A DNA stretch of 6,727 nucleotides, taken from Bacteroidota bacterium. GTDB lineage: Bacteria > Bacteroidota > Bacteroidia > Bacteroidales > WCHB1-69. Positions 1 through 6,487 of the stretch are shown piece by piece (the first letter of the stretch is position 1; every line of letters starts with the position of its first letter). Made by a program: the position numbers and the translations under genes. The stretch is taken from contig JAEWUL010000215.1 of assembly GCA_023459435.1 (NCBI GenBank), positions 1 through 6,727 of the forward strand. The letters run 5' to 3'. Under the pieces are notes generated by a model, which saw only the letters and a program-made list of their open reading frames with translations, was not told where the DNA came from and searched no databases.

Positions 1-2068
1 TTCCTACACTGTACTGACCTACAGCTAACAGGTACTCTCCGGCTTCCGTATGATTGGTAATCAGATACCCCTGTACATTGTTTCCCGCTACCGTAAATGG
101 GATCTGTCTCCAATCTGATGTGGGATCTCTTCGGTATAATAATAACAAGTCGTTTTTGGTGTACCCTTGCATCAATGTGTAATCTTTGCTGGTCGGTAAA
201 CTGGCCAGATAACGGAAATGGAAACTCCCTTGCTGGATATGCTTTTCATAAAACTCAACACGCCAGTAATGGTTGTCTGAAATCCTGTAAATATTTGATG
301 ATGGCGTTTTTAGTGGGTCAGGTTCTGCCAGATTGTAAGCAACATAAACGGATGATGTGTCTGTGAATTGATCATCTTTGACCCGGAAGTAGGCATCTGC
401 ACAAGTGATCATTTTGGAACTGTCAATCGTTGGAAAATAGTCGAAAAGAGCATCCCCTAAACGTTCCTTTGGATCAATAACATAAAAGGCCGGCTGAAAT
501 GGGATCATCGCAGTGACGACATCCGTTGCCCCATCAAATTCCATTTTTTCGATGAGATACCTGGCACCAGTTTGTGAAACAAACTCAACATCTACTCTGT
601 TGGAGTTGGCATAGTTGTTGGCATGGTGGAGCTTCTGCCGGAAGTGTACCTGGTACTGATTGGCAGTTCCTGTGGGTCTGATAGAGTCAATGGAAAAATG
701 TAAAAAACCGGGTTGATGGATCCACCCTTCATAGAAATCGATTAGGTTGATCCCTGTGATCTGACTCATCTTGATGAAGAATTGTTCGGAGTTTAAATTA
801 CCGAACTTTTCCTGTATCAAGAGGATTTTTAAAGCATTGTAGAACAGGGAGTCACCTAAATATCCTCTTAGAGAGTGAACGGTAAGCCCCCCTTTGTCGT
901 ATGTGGTGGTGCCATAAGTGACCGGCTGAGGGATGTTGTCTAAAGCATAGTAATCTCCATCATCCAAATGGGCTGTTTTGATCACATTTCTATGAAGATC
1001 TCTTTTCTGTGCAGGGGCAATGATCCCAGTTGGATCCAGATACTCATTGGCGATGATCTCAGAATAGACAGCAAAACCCTCTTTTAACCACAACTGTTCT
1101 GCTCCGGACGGGGTGATCTGGTTCCCAAACCACATATGCACCAGTTCATGGATCATCAAGGATTCGTAAGCTGTTGTACCGTTTACAGCAAACATCGGAT
1201 AGCAGATGTTGTCCACGTGTTCCATAGCCCCCTGAGTGAATGGGACAATAGTGTATCCCACTCTTTGCCAAACATAAGGGCCGTATAATGCTTCAAAAAT
1301 GTGTACGGCATCTTTTAAATGGATAAAGGTGGAAGGGATGTTCTGATATACAGAAGCCGGAGCGTAAATGTTTACAGGGATGATCCGTTCTAATCCATGA
1401 ATGGTGTCTTCATATAACTGGAAATTTCCAACAGCACAGGCAGTTACATAGGTCGCAATGGGGTAGGGTAGTTCCCATTTCCAGATGCGGGTCTGATCAG
1501 TTAAAGTGATAGAATCGGTCAATAAACCATTACAAACCGCTCTTTTGTCTGCATCGGTTCTGATGTGGAATGTGTATGTTGCTTTGTTTTTAAAATCATC
1601 CAGACAAGGGAACCAGACCCGTCCGATCGTTGGTGGGATCATGCTCATGCCAACCCCTACATTATAAGCAAAGTTGTTGTCATTACTGAAAAAATAACCT
1701 CCCCAATCAGGATCAGATACCGGAGTCCCATGATAATGAACCCTCACTACCTGTGTGTCTCCCTGATCAATACCCGTTACAGGGATTCGGATCAATGAAC
1801 CAGTGTGTGTAAAAACAACACTATTCCCGTTCAGGAAAAGGGAATCTACTGTTAAGGCTATCAAATCCAGATCAATGTAAGGGATTCCCGTAATCTTGGG
1901 AACCACTTTTACATCGGCATACCCTGATATTTGATGCTCTGATAAGTTGATGATATTTAAATGTAAATCGTAGTGTACGGCATGTATCGTATCGGTTCGG
2001 TCTTGGGAAAATCCTTGAAAAAACAGGAGTTGAAAACAAATGACAAAGAGAACGTATATTTTTTTCAT
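1..2068 (-). CDS. Exported M1-family zinc aminopeptidase-like metallopeptidase (C-terminus cut by window edge)
   Basis: The frame is open without a stop from the ATG at 2068 to the left edge, giving 689 codons; the true C-terminus lies outside. Residues 1-22 form a signal peptide (Lys-Lys, a hydrophobic run, ending GFSQ), so the protein is exported. The zinc site is complete: HELVH at residues 307-311 (1136-1150), 18 residues, then Glu330 in LWLKEGFA, which is the HEXXH-X18-E pattern of M1 gluzincins. The substrate-recognition motif reads GAMEH (280-284) where classic aminopeptidases have GAMEN. Tyr390 in TYDKGG fits the transition-state-stabilising tyrosine. Family knowledge: these enzymes remove N-terminal residues from peptides; exported Bacteroidota members often end in a type IX secretion sorting domain, which cannot be seen here. 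The frame is intact. It has its own promoter box, 47 bp downstream of the broken dehydrogenase. Family assignment is very secure; exact substrate is unknown. Confidence 0.95.
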   Translation of the reverse strand, partial: MKKIYVLFVICFQLLFFQGFSQDRTDTIHAVHYDLHLNIINLSEHQISGYADVKVVPKITGIPYIDLDLIALTVDSLFLNGNSVVFTHTGSLIRIPVTGIDQGDTQVVRVHYHGTPVSDPDWGGYFFSNDNNFAYNVGVGMSMIPPTIGRVWFPCLDDFKNKATYTFHIRTDADKRAVCNGLLTDSITLTDQTRIWKWELPYPIATYVTACAVGNFQLYEDTIHGLERIIPVNIYAPASVYQNIPSTFIHLKDAVHIFEALYGPYVWQRVGYTIVPFTQGAMEHVDNICYPMFAVNGTTAYESLMIHELVHMWFGNQITPSGAEQLWLKEGFAVYSEIIANEYLDPTGIIAPAQKRDLHRNVIKTAHLDDGDYYALDNIPQPVTYGTTTYDKGGLTVHSLRGYLGDSLFYNALKILLIQEKFGNLNSEQFFIKMSQITGINLIDFYEGWIHQPGFLHFSIDSIRPTGTANQYQVHFRQKLHHANNYANSNRVDVEFVSQTGARYLIEKMEFDGATDVVTAMIPFQPAFYVIDPKERLGDALFDYFPTIDSSKMITCADAYFRVKDDQFTDTSSVYVAYNLAEPDPLKTPSSNIYRISDNHYWRVEFYEKHIQQGSFHFRYLASLPTSKDYTLMQGYTKNDLLLLYRRDPTSDWRQIPFTVAGNNVQGYLITNHTEAGEYLLAVGQYSVG

Positions 2069-2085
2069 AGGCAGGTTTTAAAATG

Positions 2086-2093
2086 CAAATGTA
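2086..2093 (-). promoter_or_regulatory. Bacteroidota -7 promoter box for the M1 peptidase
   Basis: On the minus strand the sequence reads TACATTTG followed by C, an exact match to TAnnTTTG. It ends 17 nt before the ATG at 2068. No convincing -33 TTG element stands at the usual distance. It implies that the peptidase is transcribed separately from the upstream broken gene, with a short leader. Confidence 0.6.
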
Positions 2094-2115
2094 ATGTTTT
2101 TTTATTTTGATCTTC

Positions 2116-2908
2116 TTATAAATGTAAATATTCTTTTACATTTTGAAATACCATCTCAACTCTTTCTGAGAAAGATTCTTCTGTTGCGTATGCAATATGG
2201 GGCACGACAATCGTATTGGGGGTATGCAAAAGGGGATGGTCTGTTGAAAGAGGGGGCTCTTTTTCAAAGACATCAAACGCTGCTCCTGAGATCGTCCCAT
2301 TGGTAAGTGCTTGAGCAACAGCCTCGATATCTACAATATTCCCTCTGGCAGTATTGATCAGAATAGCACTTTTCTTGCATTTTTGGAGTAGATCCCGATC
2401 TATCAAATGGTGTGTTTCGGTGTTTAAAGGGGTGTGTAGGGAGATGATATCAGAGTGAGCCATTAGTGTTGGGAGTGTAACGTAAGTGATCCCCAAAGTG
2501 GTTCCGTGTTTTTCCATTCCGCATCTCTTGATCCAATGGGGTTATACGTCTGTATAAGTCAATCATCAACCCTATCGCCAACTCTGCAACGGCTGTTGTG
2601 GCATATCCGGCACAATTTTTAACTAGGATTCCTCTCTCCTGACAATATTTTAAATCGATGTGATCTAATCCGGTGAAAGCAACCGATATCATTTTGAGTT
2701 GCGTCCCTTTTTCGAGCACTTCTTTAGGTAAAGGGATATTGGATATCAATAGGATGTCTGCATCCCCAATCCTTTGAATCAGCTCTTCAGGATCTTCTGT
2801 TCTATCTTTATAAATCTTTAAAAAATGATCCCATTTCGTCCATTCCTTCACGTAATGTTCCTGATCAGCGGTTGTGATCCCTAAAGGTTCTACAGCTACA
2901 ATTTTCAT
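2116..2908 (-). pseudogene. D-2-hydroxyacid dehydrogenase, broken by internal deletion and frameshift
   Basis: Two minus-strand reading frames together make one D-isomer-specific 2-hydroxyacid dehydrogenase. The first half starts at the ATG at 2908 (MKIVAVEPLG) and covers the substrate-binding domain and hinge (GYATTAVAELAIGLMIDLYRR, about residues 101-121) as far as NGKT at 131-134. It then runs out of frame to a TGA at 2450-2452. The second half, in another frame from about 2500 to the TAA at 2116, resumes at LGITYVTLPTL and keeps the catalytic Arg (NTARGN), Glu (FEKEP) and His (PHIAYA, codon 2197-2199). Intact relatives have about 40-50 residues between these points, including the GxGxxG NAD-binding loop; none of it is present. 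The total is about 264 codons against roughly 310-320 for the family. Without the NAD loop the product cannot be an active dehydrogenase. The original substrate (for example glycerate or phosphoglycerate) cannot be told. The TTG at 2923 is a less likely start because it lies inside the promoter box. Confidence 0.85.
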
Positions 2909-2920
2909 GTTTTTTGATTG

Positions 2921-2928
2921 CAAAAATA
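2921..2928 (-). promoter_or_regulatory. Bacteroidota -7 promoter box of the broken dehydrogenase
   Basis: Minus-strand TATTTTTG followed by C matches TAnnTTTG exactly and ends 12 nt before the ATG at 2908. It shares the 10-mer TTATTTTTGC with the transporter promoter at 6370-6377. The promoter looks intact although the gene is broken. No clear -33 element is visible. It faces away from the anmK box at 2975-2982. Confidence 0.6.
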
Positions 2929-2974
2929 ATGAAAATTGAAATAGGAAATGGGGGAAAAGTTCCTCTTTTTTGAT

Positions 2975-2982
2975 TACTTTTG
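2975..2982 (+). promoter_or_regulatory. Bacteroidota -7 promoter box for anmK-murB
   Basis: TACTTTTG followed by C matches TAnnTTTG exactly. It ends 14 nt before the ATG at 2997. It supports starting anmK at 2997 or 3000 rather than at the in-frame TTG at 2970, which lies upstream of the box and so would not be on the transcript. The -33 region is not recognisable. Confidence 0.6.
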
Positions 2983-2996
2983 CAGTTCAAACTAAA

Positions 2997-4061
2997 ATGA
3001 TGAAAAACGATAGTTCTATTGGAATCGGTTTAATGTCGGGAACTTCACTCGATGGCCTCGATGTTGTGTTGTGTTCTTTTTGGGAAAACGGAGATCGCTA
3101 TTCCTATGAAATCTTACAGAGCGTTGATATTCCATTCGATCCCGAACTCCAGGAACGTTTGCGATCATCCATGGATCTTTCAGGGAGAGAACTGATGATT
3201 CTGGATCATGATTTTGCGCTTTACTGTGCCTCTCATGTGAATCGGCTTATTAAGAAATGGGGCGTTATCCCCCATTATATTGCCTCTCACGGGCATACTG
3301 TTTTTCACGAACCTTCTCGTGGGATTACATCCCAAATAGGATCCGGTGCTGTTATTGCTGCTCAAACAGGGATCACAACCATCTCTGATTTCAGATCAAC
3401 AGATGTTGCACTGGGGGGACAAGGTGCTCCTTTGGTCCCCGTTGGTGATCACCTGCTGTTTCCGGATTATGATGTTTGCCTGAACCTCGGGGGGATCGCC
3501 AATGGGTCTTTTTTAAAGAATAATATAAGGATCGCCTTTGATATTACCGTGTGTAACATGGCGTTGAATTTGTTGGCAGAACAACTGGGTTTCCCGTATG
3601 ATGCACAAGGAAATATCGCCAAATCAGGAACAATAATCCCTGAAATACTTATGGAAATCAATAGGTTACCATACTTTAATCAACTACCCCCCAAGTCGTT
3701 GGGGAAGGAATGGTTTGTGCAAAACATTGAGCCTTTTTTGATACAGAATCTTTTTCCCATTCCTGATCTATTAGCGACCATGGTGGAGCATATTTCCTTT
3801 AAAATCAGTGAGATATTACCGCAGAAAGGATCGGTTCTCGTTACAGGTGGAGGTGCCCTGAATGCTTTTCTGATCGATTCGATTCGGGCGAAAACAGAAG
3901 CTAAAATAGTTCTTCCCCAATTGGAGTTGATCCAGTTTAAGGAAGCATTGGTGTTTGCCTTTTTAGGATATTTAAGACTTCAAAATGAATGTAACGTGTG
4001 GTCTGATGTGACTGGTGCATCCCGCAATAGTTGTAGTGGTGCAGTGTATCTCGGATCTTAA
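2997..4061 (+). CDS. anmK: Anhydro-N-acetylmuramic acid kinase
   Basis: AnmK phosphorylates and opens 1,6-anhydro-MurNAc with ATP to give MurNAc-6-phosphate, a cytoplasmic step of cell-wall recycling. The 354-residue product is close to the usual 350-370. Motifs in order: the ATP-binding GLMSGTSLDGLDV at 11-23; SHGHTVFHEP at 98-106; DFRSTDVALGGQGAPLVP at 131-148, where Asp136 probably matches the catalytic base; LNLGGIAN at 162-169; TGGGALNAFL at 283-292; KEALVFAFLG at 315-324; and TGASRNS near the end. The usual FDTGPGN phosphate motif reads FDITVCN (181-187); Bacteroidota relatives also deviate here, so this need not mean loss of activity. Of the two adjacent in-frame ATGs (2997 and 3000) either may be used; I chose the first. 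There is no Shine-Dalgarno sequence. murB follows after 20 bp, so the two are very likely co-transcribed. Confidence 0.95.
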   Translation: MMKNDSSIGIGLMSGTSLDGLDVVLCSFWENGDRYSYEILQSVDIPFDPELQERLRSSMDLSGRELMILDHDFALYCASHVNRLIKKWGVIPHYIASHGHTVFHEPSRGITSQIGSGAVIAAQTGITTISDFRSTDVALGGQGAPLVPVGDHLLFPDYDVCLNLGGIANGSFLKNNIRIAFDITVCNMALNLLAEQLGFPYDAQGNIAKSGTIIPEILMEINRLPYFNQLPPKSLGKEWFVQNIEPFLIQNLFPIPDLLATMVEHISFKISEILPQKGSVLVTGGGALNAFLIDSIRAKTEAKIVLPQLELIQFKEALVFAFLGYLRLQNECNVWSDVTGASRNSCSGAVYLGS

Positions 4062-4081
4062 TTTTTTTTAAAAATCAAAAC

Positions 4082-5077
4082 ATGATTAACTTAAAACCTT
4101 ACCATACTTTTCAGACAGAAGCTTACTGCAATCAGCTCTTCGAGATTACGGACGATCTACAGATCCACAATTTGATTGATCAGGGTGTTTTTAAAAACCG
4201 TTTTCTGATTCTGGGAGGAGGGAGCAACTTGTTGTTTACCCAAAACTTTGACGGGGTGGTTGTGAAAATGGAACCCAAAGGGATTGAAGTGCTTGGAGAA
4301 AACTCGTCCAAAGTATACGTTAAAGTGGCTGCCGGCGAGGATTGGGAAGATCTGATCATGTATTGTATGGAGCATGACTATTACGGAGTGGAGAATCTGA
4401 CTGGGATTCCGGGAAAAGTGGGTAGCTCTCCGGTTCAAAATATTGGAGCGTATGGAGTGGAAGTGAAGGATGTCATCTTTCAGGTGCATGCCATCTCTTT
4501 AGAAACAAAACAGAAAAAAGTGTTTTCCAATGATCAGTGTTGTTTCGCTTACCGCGATTCGATTTTTAAAAATGACTTAAAAAACAAATGGATCATCACG
4601 GCTGTTGTTTTTGAACTCTCTAAAATCAAACAGTTCAACCTGGAGTATGCTGCTCTGAAAGGGGAGCTGGACAAAAGATACCCTAATCCGACTCTTCAAC
4701 AGCTTATTGCATTAATCAATGAGATCAGAGATGCTAAACTACCGGATATCAAAAAGATAGGATCAGCAGGGAGCTTCTTTAAGAATCCTATTATTCCGAA
4801 AAAGCACTATGAATCTCTCAAACAGAATTACTCTAACCTGACTGGTTATGAGACCGAACCCGGTTTTGTGAAGTTAGCTGCTGGTCAGCTGATTGATATG
4901 GCAGGTTGGAAAGGGTACCGGGAAGGAGATGCCGGAGTATATCCTTTGCAGGCTTTGGTGTTGGTAAACTACGGAAATGCTACCGGAAAGGAGATTCAGA
5001 ACCTATATCAAAAGATTCAACAATCTGTTTTGGAAAAGTTTCAGGTAGCTATTGTTCCTGAAGTGAATATCCTGTAA
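4082..5077 (+). CDS. murB: UDP-N-acetylenolpyruvoylglucosamine reductase
   Basis: MurB reduces UDP-GlcNAc-enolpyruvate to UDP-MurNAc with NADPH and FAD, the second committed step of peptidoglycan precursor synthesis, in the cytoplasm. The 331 residues are near the 340 of the E. coli enzyme. FAD-domain motifs: LGGGSNLL at 44-51 and GIPGKVGSSPVQNIGAYG at 108-125. The YRDSIF motif at 157-162 marks a type I (E. coli-like) MurB. Catalytic residues are present: Ser231 in GSAGSFFKNP (proton donor to the enol intermediate) and Glu327 in VPEV near the C-terminus. GFVKLAAGQLIDMAGWKG (261-278) is the usual C-terminal domain signature. It lies 20 bp after anmK with no promoter box between, so it is probably the second gene of that unit. 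An A-rich stretch rather than a Shine-Dalgarno sequence precedes the ATG. The stop codon lies 2 bp from the stop of the opposing transporter. Confidence 0.97.
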   Translation: MINLKPYHTFQTEAYCNQLFEITDDLQIHNLIDQGVFKNRFLILGGGSNLLFTQNFDGVVVKMEPKGIEVLGENSSKVYVKVAAGEDWEDLIMYCMEHDYYGVENLTGIPGKVGSSPVQNIGAYGVEVKDVIFQVHAISLETKQKKVFSNDQCCFAYRDSIFKNDLKNKWIITAVVFELSKIKQFNLEYAALKGELDKRYPNPTLQQLIALINEIRDAKLPDIKKIGSAGSFFKNPIIPKKHYESLKQNYSNLTGYETEPGFVKLAAGQLIDMAGWKGYREGDAGVYPLQALVLVNYGNATGKEIQNLYQKIQQSVLEKFQVAIVPEVNIL

Positions 5078-5079
5078 AG

Positions 5080-6348
5080 TTATACCAGTTTTGTTTTTCG
5101 AACTGTTTTATCGTAAATATAAAGCCCTAAAGCGGTTGCCACTGCGATCCCGGAAAAGATAAACCAGAAAAGGGGAGCATTGTCATTTTTTTCTATGATG
5201 GTAACGTAAAGGGTTGCCCCTAAAATTCCACCTACACCACTTCCAATAACACCATAAAGGAATGAATAACCAAGGTACAACGCTTTTTTATCCTCAGGGG
5301 CAATCTCTCCGATATAGGCAATAAATTTGGGATGTGCAGACATCTCGCCAATAGAAAAAACGACAAGCCCCGCTACAAAAACCCACGCATGATTAGAAAA
5401 TCCGAGAAGAGCCAACCCCAAAGCACCAATCAAAATACCGGTGATCATCGTGGGTAATGGTCTTGTCTTTTTTAATATTAACGAAACAATCAGCTGTAAT
5501 AAAATGATTGCACCTGCATTGATCACTGTAACATGTTCTACATCAAATGACCAGGATGGATTTGATATAAACAAGCCTAAAACGGAGTTTACAAATTGGT
5601 TGACGACACTCATGTCCATTTTTTCCTGAACATACCACAACACAGAGTCAAACATCTGGAAATAGCAGATCCAGAAACAGGAATAGATTCCCAGCATCAT
5701 CATAAAACGCCAGTCTTTCAATACCAGAACGATCTCTTTCAACACCTGGCTTAATGGTTTGGCTGTTTGTGGTTTTTCAGGTTCCTTGTATACAAAAAGG
5801 TTCACAAAGAGCAAGCTTCCCGTTAGGAGTGCAGCAGCAAAAAAGATATATGTGTAAGAGTAACTTTTTAAAAAAGGAACCAGAAACAACGGAAATAAAA
5901 ATGCCCCCAGATTAATGGTCCAGTAAAAAATTCCAAATCCTAAACTGCTGTTCTCTCCGGTAGTTTCACGTGCTATCGTGCCTGAAATCAATGGTTTGAA
6001 AAAACCTGCACCGATCACCATAAACAATAAACTGGCAAATACAAGGGGATATGTAGTGGATAAACCAACGAAAAAGTACCCTAACGACATCACAATAAAG
6101 GCAAAAAACAATACTTTACGATACCCGTATCGATCTGCTAAGGCACCGGAAAGGATGGGAAGGATATAAAGCAATGGTGTAATCACACTCTTAATCAATC
6201 CAACACTCTCTTTTGCAAAATGAAGGCCTCCATCTGCTTTACTTAAAACAAGATAGGCAGAAAGTATAGACATCACTCCATAATAAGAGCCTCTCTCCAC
6301 AAATTCCATTCCAATTACTGTCCAGAAGTTTTTTGTAAATCGTTTCAT
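5080..6348 (-). CDS. POT/PTR-family proton-dependent peptide transporter (MFS)
   Basis: This is an inner-membrane major facilitator protein of the proton-coupled oligopeptide transporter family. With the start at 6348 it has 422 residues, shorter than many bacterial POTs (about 450-500). Evidence: the proton-coupling ExxERxxYYG motif at 15-24 (E15, E18, R19, Y22, Y23); the MFS motif-A-like GALADRYGYRK at 68-78; and FGIFYWTINLGAF at 138-150, which fits the PTR2 signature. Hydrophobic segments run throughout, broken by a polar loop at about 188-202 between the two halves. Family members import di- and tripeptides with protons; some carry other substrates, so the cargo is uncertain. An alternative ATG at 6396 adds 16 residues but lies upstream of the promoter box at 6370-6377 and before the natural N-terminus MKRFTKNFW, so I reject it. 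It converges on murB with a 2-bp gap. Confidence 0.9.
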   Translation of the reverse strand: MKRFTKNFWTVIGMEFVERGSYYGVMSILSAYLVLSKADGGLHFAKESVGLIKSVITPLLYILPILSGALADRYGYRKVLFFAFIVMSLGYFFVGLSTTYPLVFASLLFMVIGAGFFKPLISGTIARETTGENSSLGFGIFYWTINLGAFLFPLFLVPFLKSYSYTYIFFAAALLTGSLLFVNLFVYKEPEKPQTAKPLSQVLKEIVLVLKDWRFMMMLGIYSCFWICYFQMFDSVLWYVQEKMDMSVVNQFVNSVLGLFISNPSWSFDVEHVTVINAGAIILLQLIVSLILKKTRPLPTMITGILIGALGLALLGFSNHAWVFVAGLVVFSIGEMSAHPKFIAYIGEIAPEDKKALYLGYSFLYGVIGSGVGGILGATLYVTIIEKNDNAPLFWFIFSGIAVATALGLYIYDKTVRKTKLV

Positions 6349-6369
6349 ATCGTATGGTTTAAAAAAACG

Positions 6370-6377
6370 CAAAAATA
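6370..6377 (-). promoter_or_regulatory. Bacteroidota -7 promoter box for the POT transporter
   Basis: Minus-strand TATTTTTG followed by C matches TAnnTTTG exactly and ends 21 nt before the ATG at 6348. It decides the start choice: the other in-frame ATG at 6396 would not be transcribed from here. No clear -33 element is seen. Confidence 0.6.
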
Positions 6378-6443
6378 ACGATAAAATCATAATCATTTGG
6401 TCCTTTTGGCGCTCTTTACTTTAACTTTTTCAGTTTTTGAGAG

Positions 6444-6462
6444 TCCATATCAGTGATATGGA
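6444..6462. promoter_or_regulatory. Perfect 8-3-8 inverted repeat, candidate operator
   Basis: TCCATATC, a 3-nt centre AGT, then GATATGGA: every base of the 8-bp arms pairs. It lies in the divergent region between the transporter and the Cys/His-rich gene, ending 9 nt upstream of the latter's -7 box, where RNA polymerase would sit. Neither strand has a T-run straight after the repeat, so it does not look like an intrinsic terminator. A dimeric regulator binding here could control the rightward gene and perhaps both. The function is inferred; only the symmetry is seen. Confidence 0.5.
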
Positions 6463-6471
6463 AAAAAAGTG

Positions 6472-6479
6472 TAATTTTG
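6472..6479 (+). promoter_or_regulatory. Bacteroidota -7 promoter box for the Cys/His-rich protein gene
   Basis: TAATTTTG followed by C matches TAnnTTTG exactly. It ends only 8 nt before the ATG at 6488, so if transcription starts about 6-7 nt after the box the mRNA is almost leaderless. An inverted repeat sits just upstream at 6444-6462. Confidence 0.6.
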
Positions 6480-6487
6480 CATCCGGT

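Noticed and set aside
97..366. Plus-strand open frame of 89 codons opposite the M1 peptidase
   Set aside because: It lies antisense within a continuous, motif-bearing peptidase frame, has no promoter box, and its translation resembles no protein family I know.
1565..1798. Plus-strand open frame of 77 codons
   Set aside because: It is antisense to the N-terminal half of the M1 peptidase, and no domain or signal is recognisable.
2116..2517. The C-terminal dehydrogenase part as a separate small gene starting at 2517
   Set aside because: It begins inside the expected Rossmann domain, lacks the NAD loop, has no promoter box, and continues the upstream half as a single dehydrogenase.
2921..2923. 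TTG as start of the dehydrogenase
   Set aside because: It lies inside the -7 promoter box. The ATG at 2908 gives MKIV, the usual N-terminus of the family.
2940..2965. GGAA...TTCC near the anmK promoter as a hairpin or operator
   Set aside because: The arms are only 4 bp with a long spacer, which is no more than chance.
2970..2972. TTG as start of anmK, adding 9 residues
   Set aside because: It lies upstream of the promoter box at 2975-2982, and the extra residues do not belong to the family N-terminus.
6394..6396. ATG giving a 438-residue transporter
   Set aside because: It is upstream of the -7 box at 6370-6377. The ATG at 6348 gives a natural POT N-terminus shortly before ExxERxxYYG.
6444..6462. 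The inverted repeat as a transcription terminator
   Set aside because: There is no T-run after the repeat on either strand (an A-run follows on the plus strand), and it lies between two divergent starts where no transcript needs to end.
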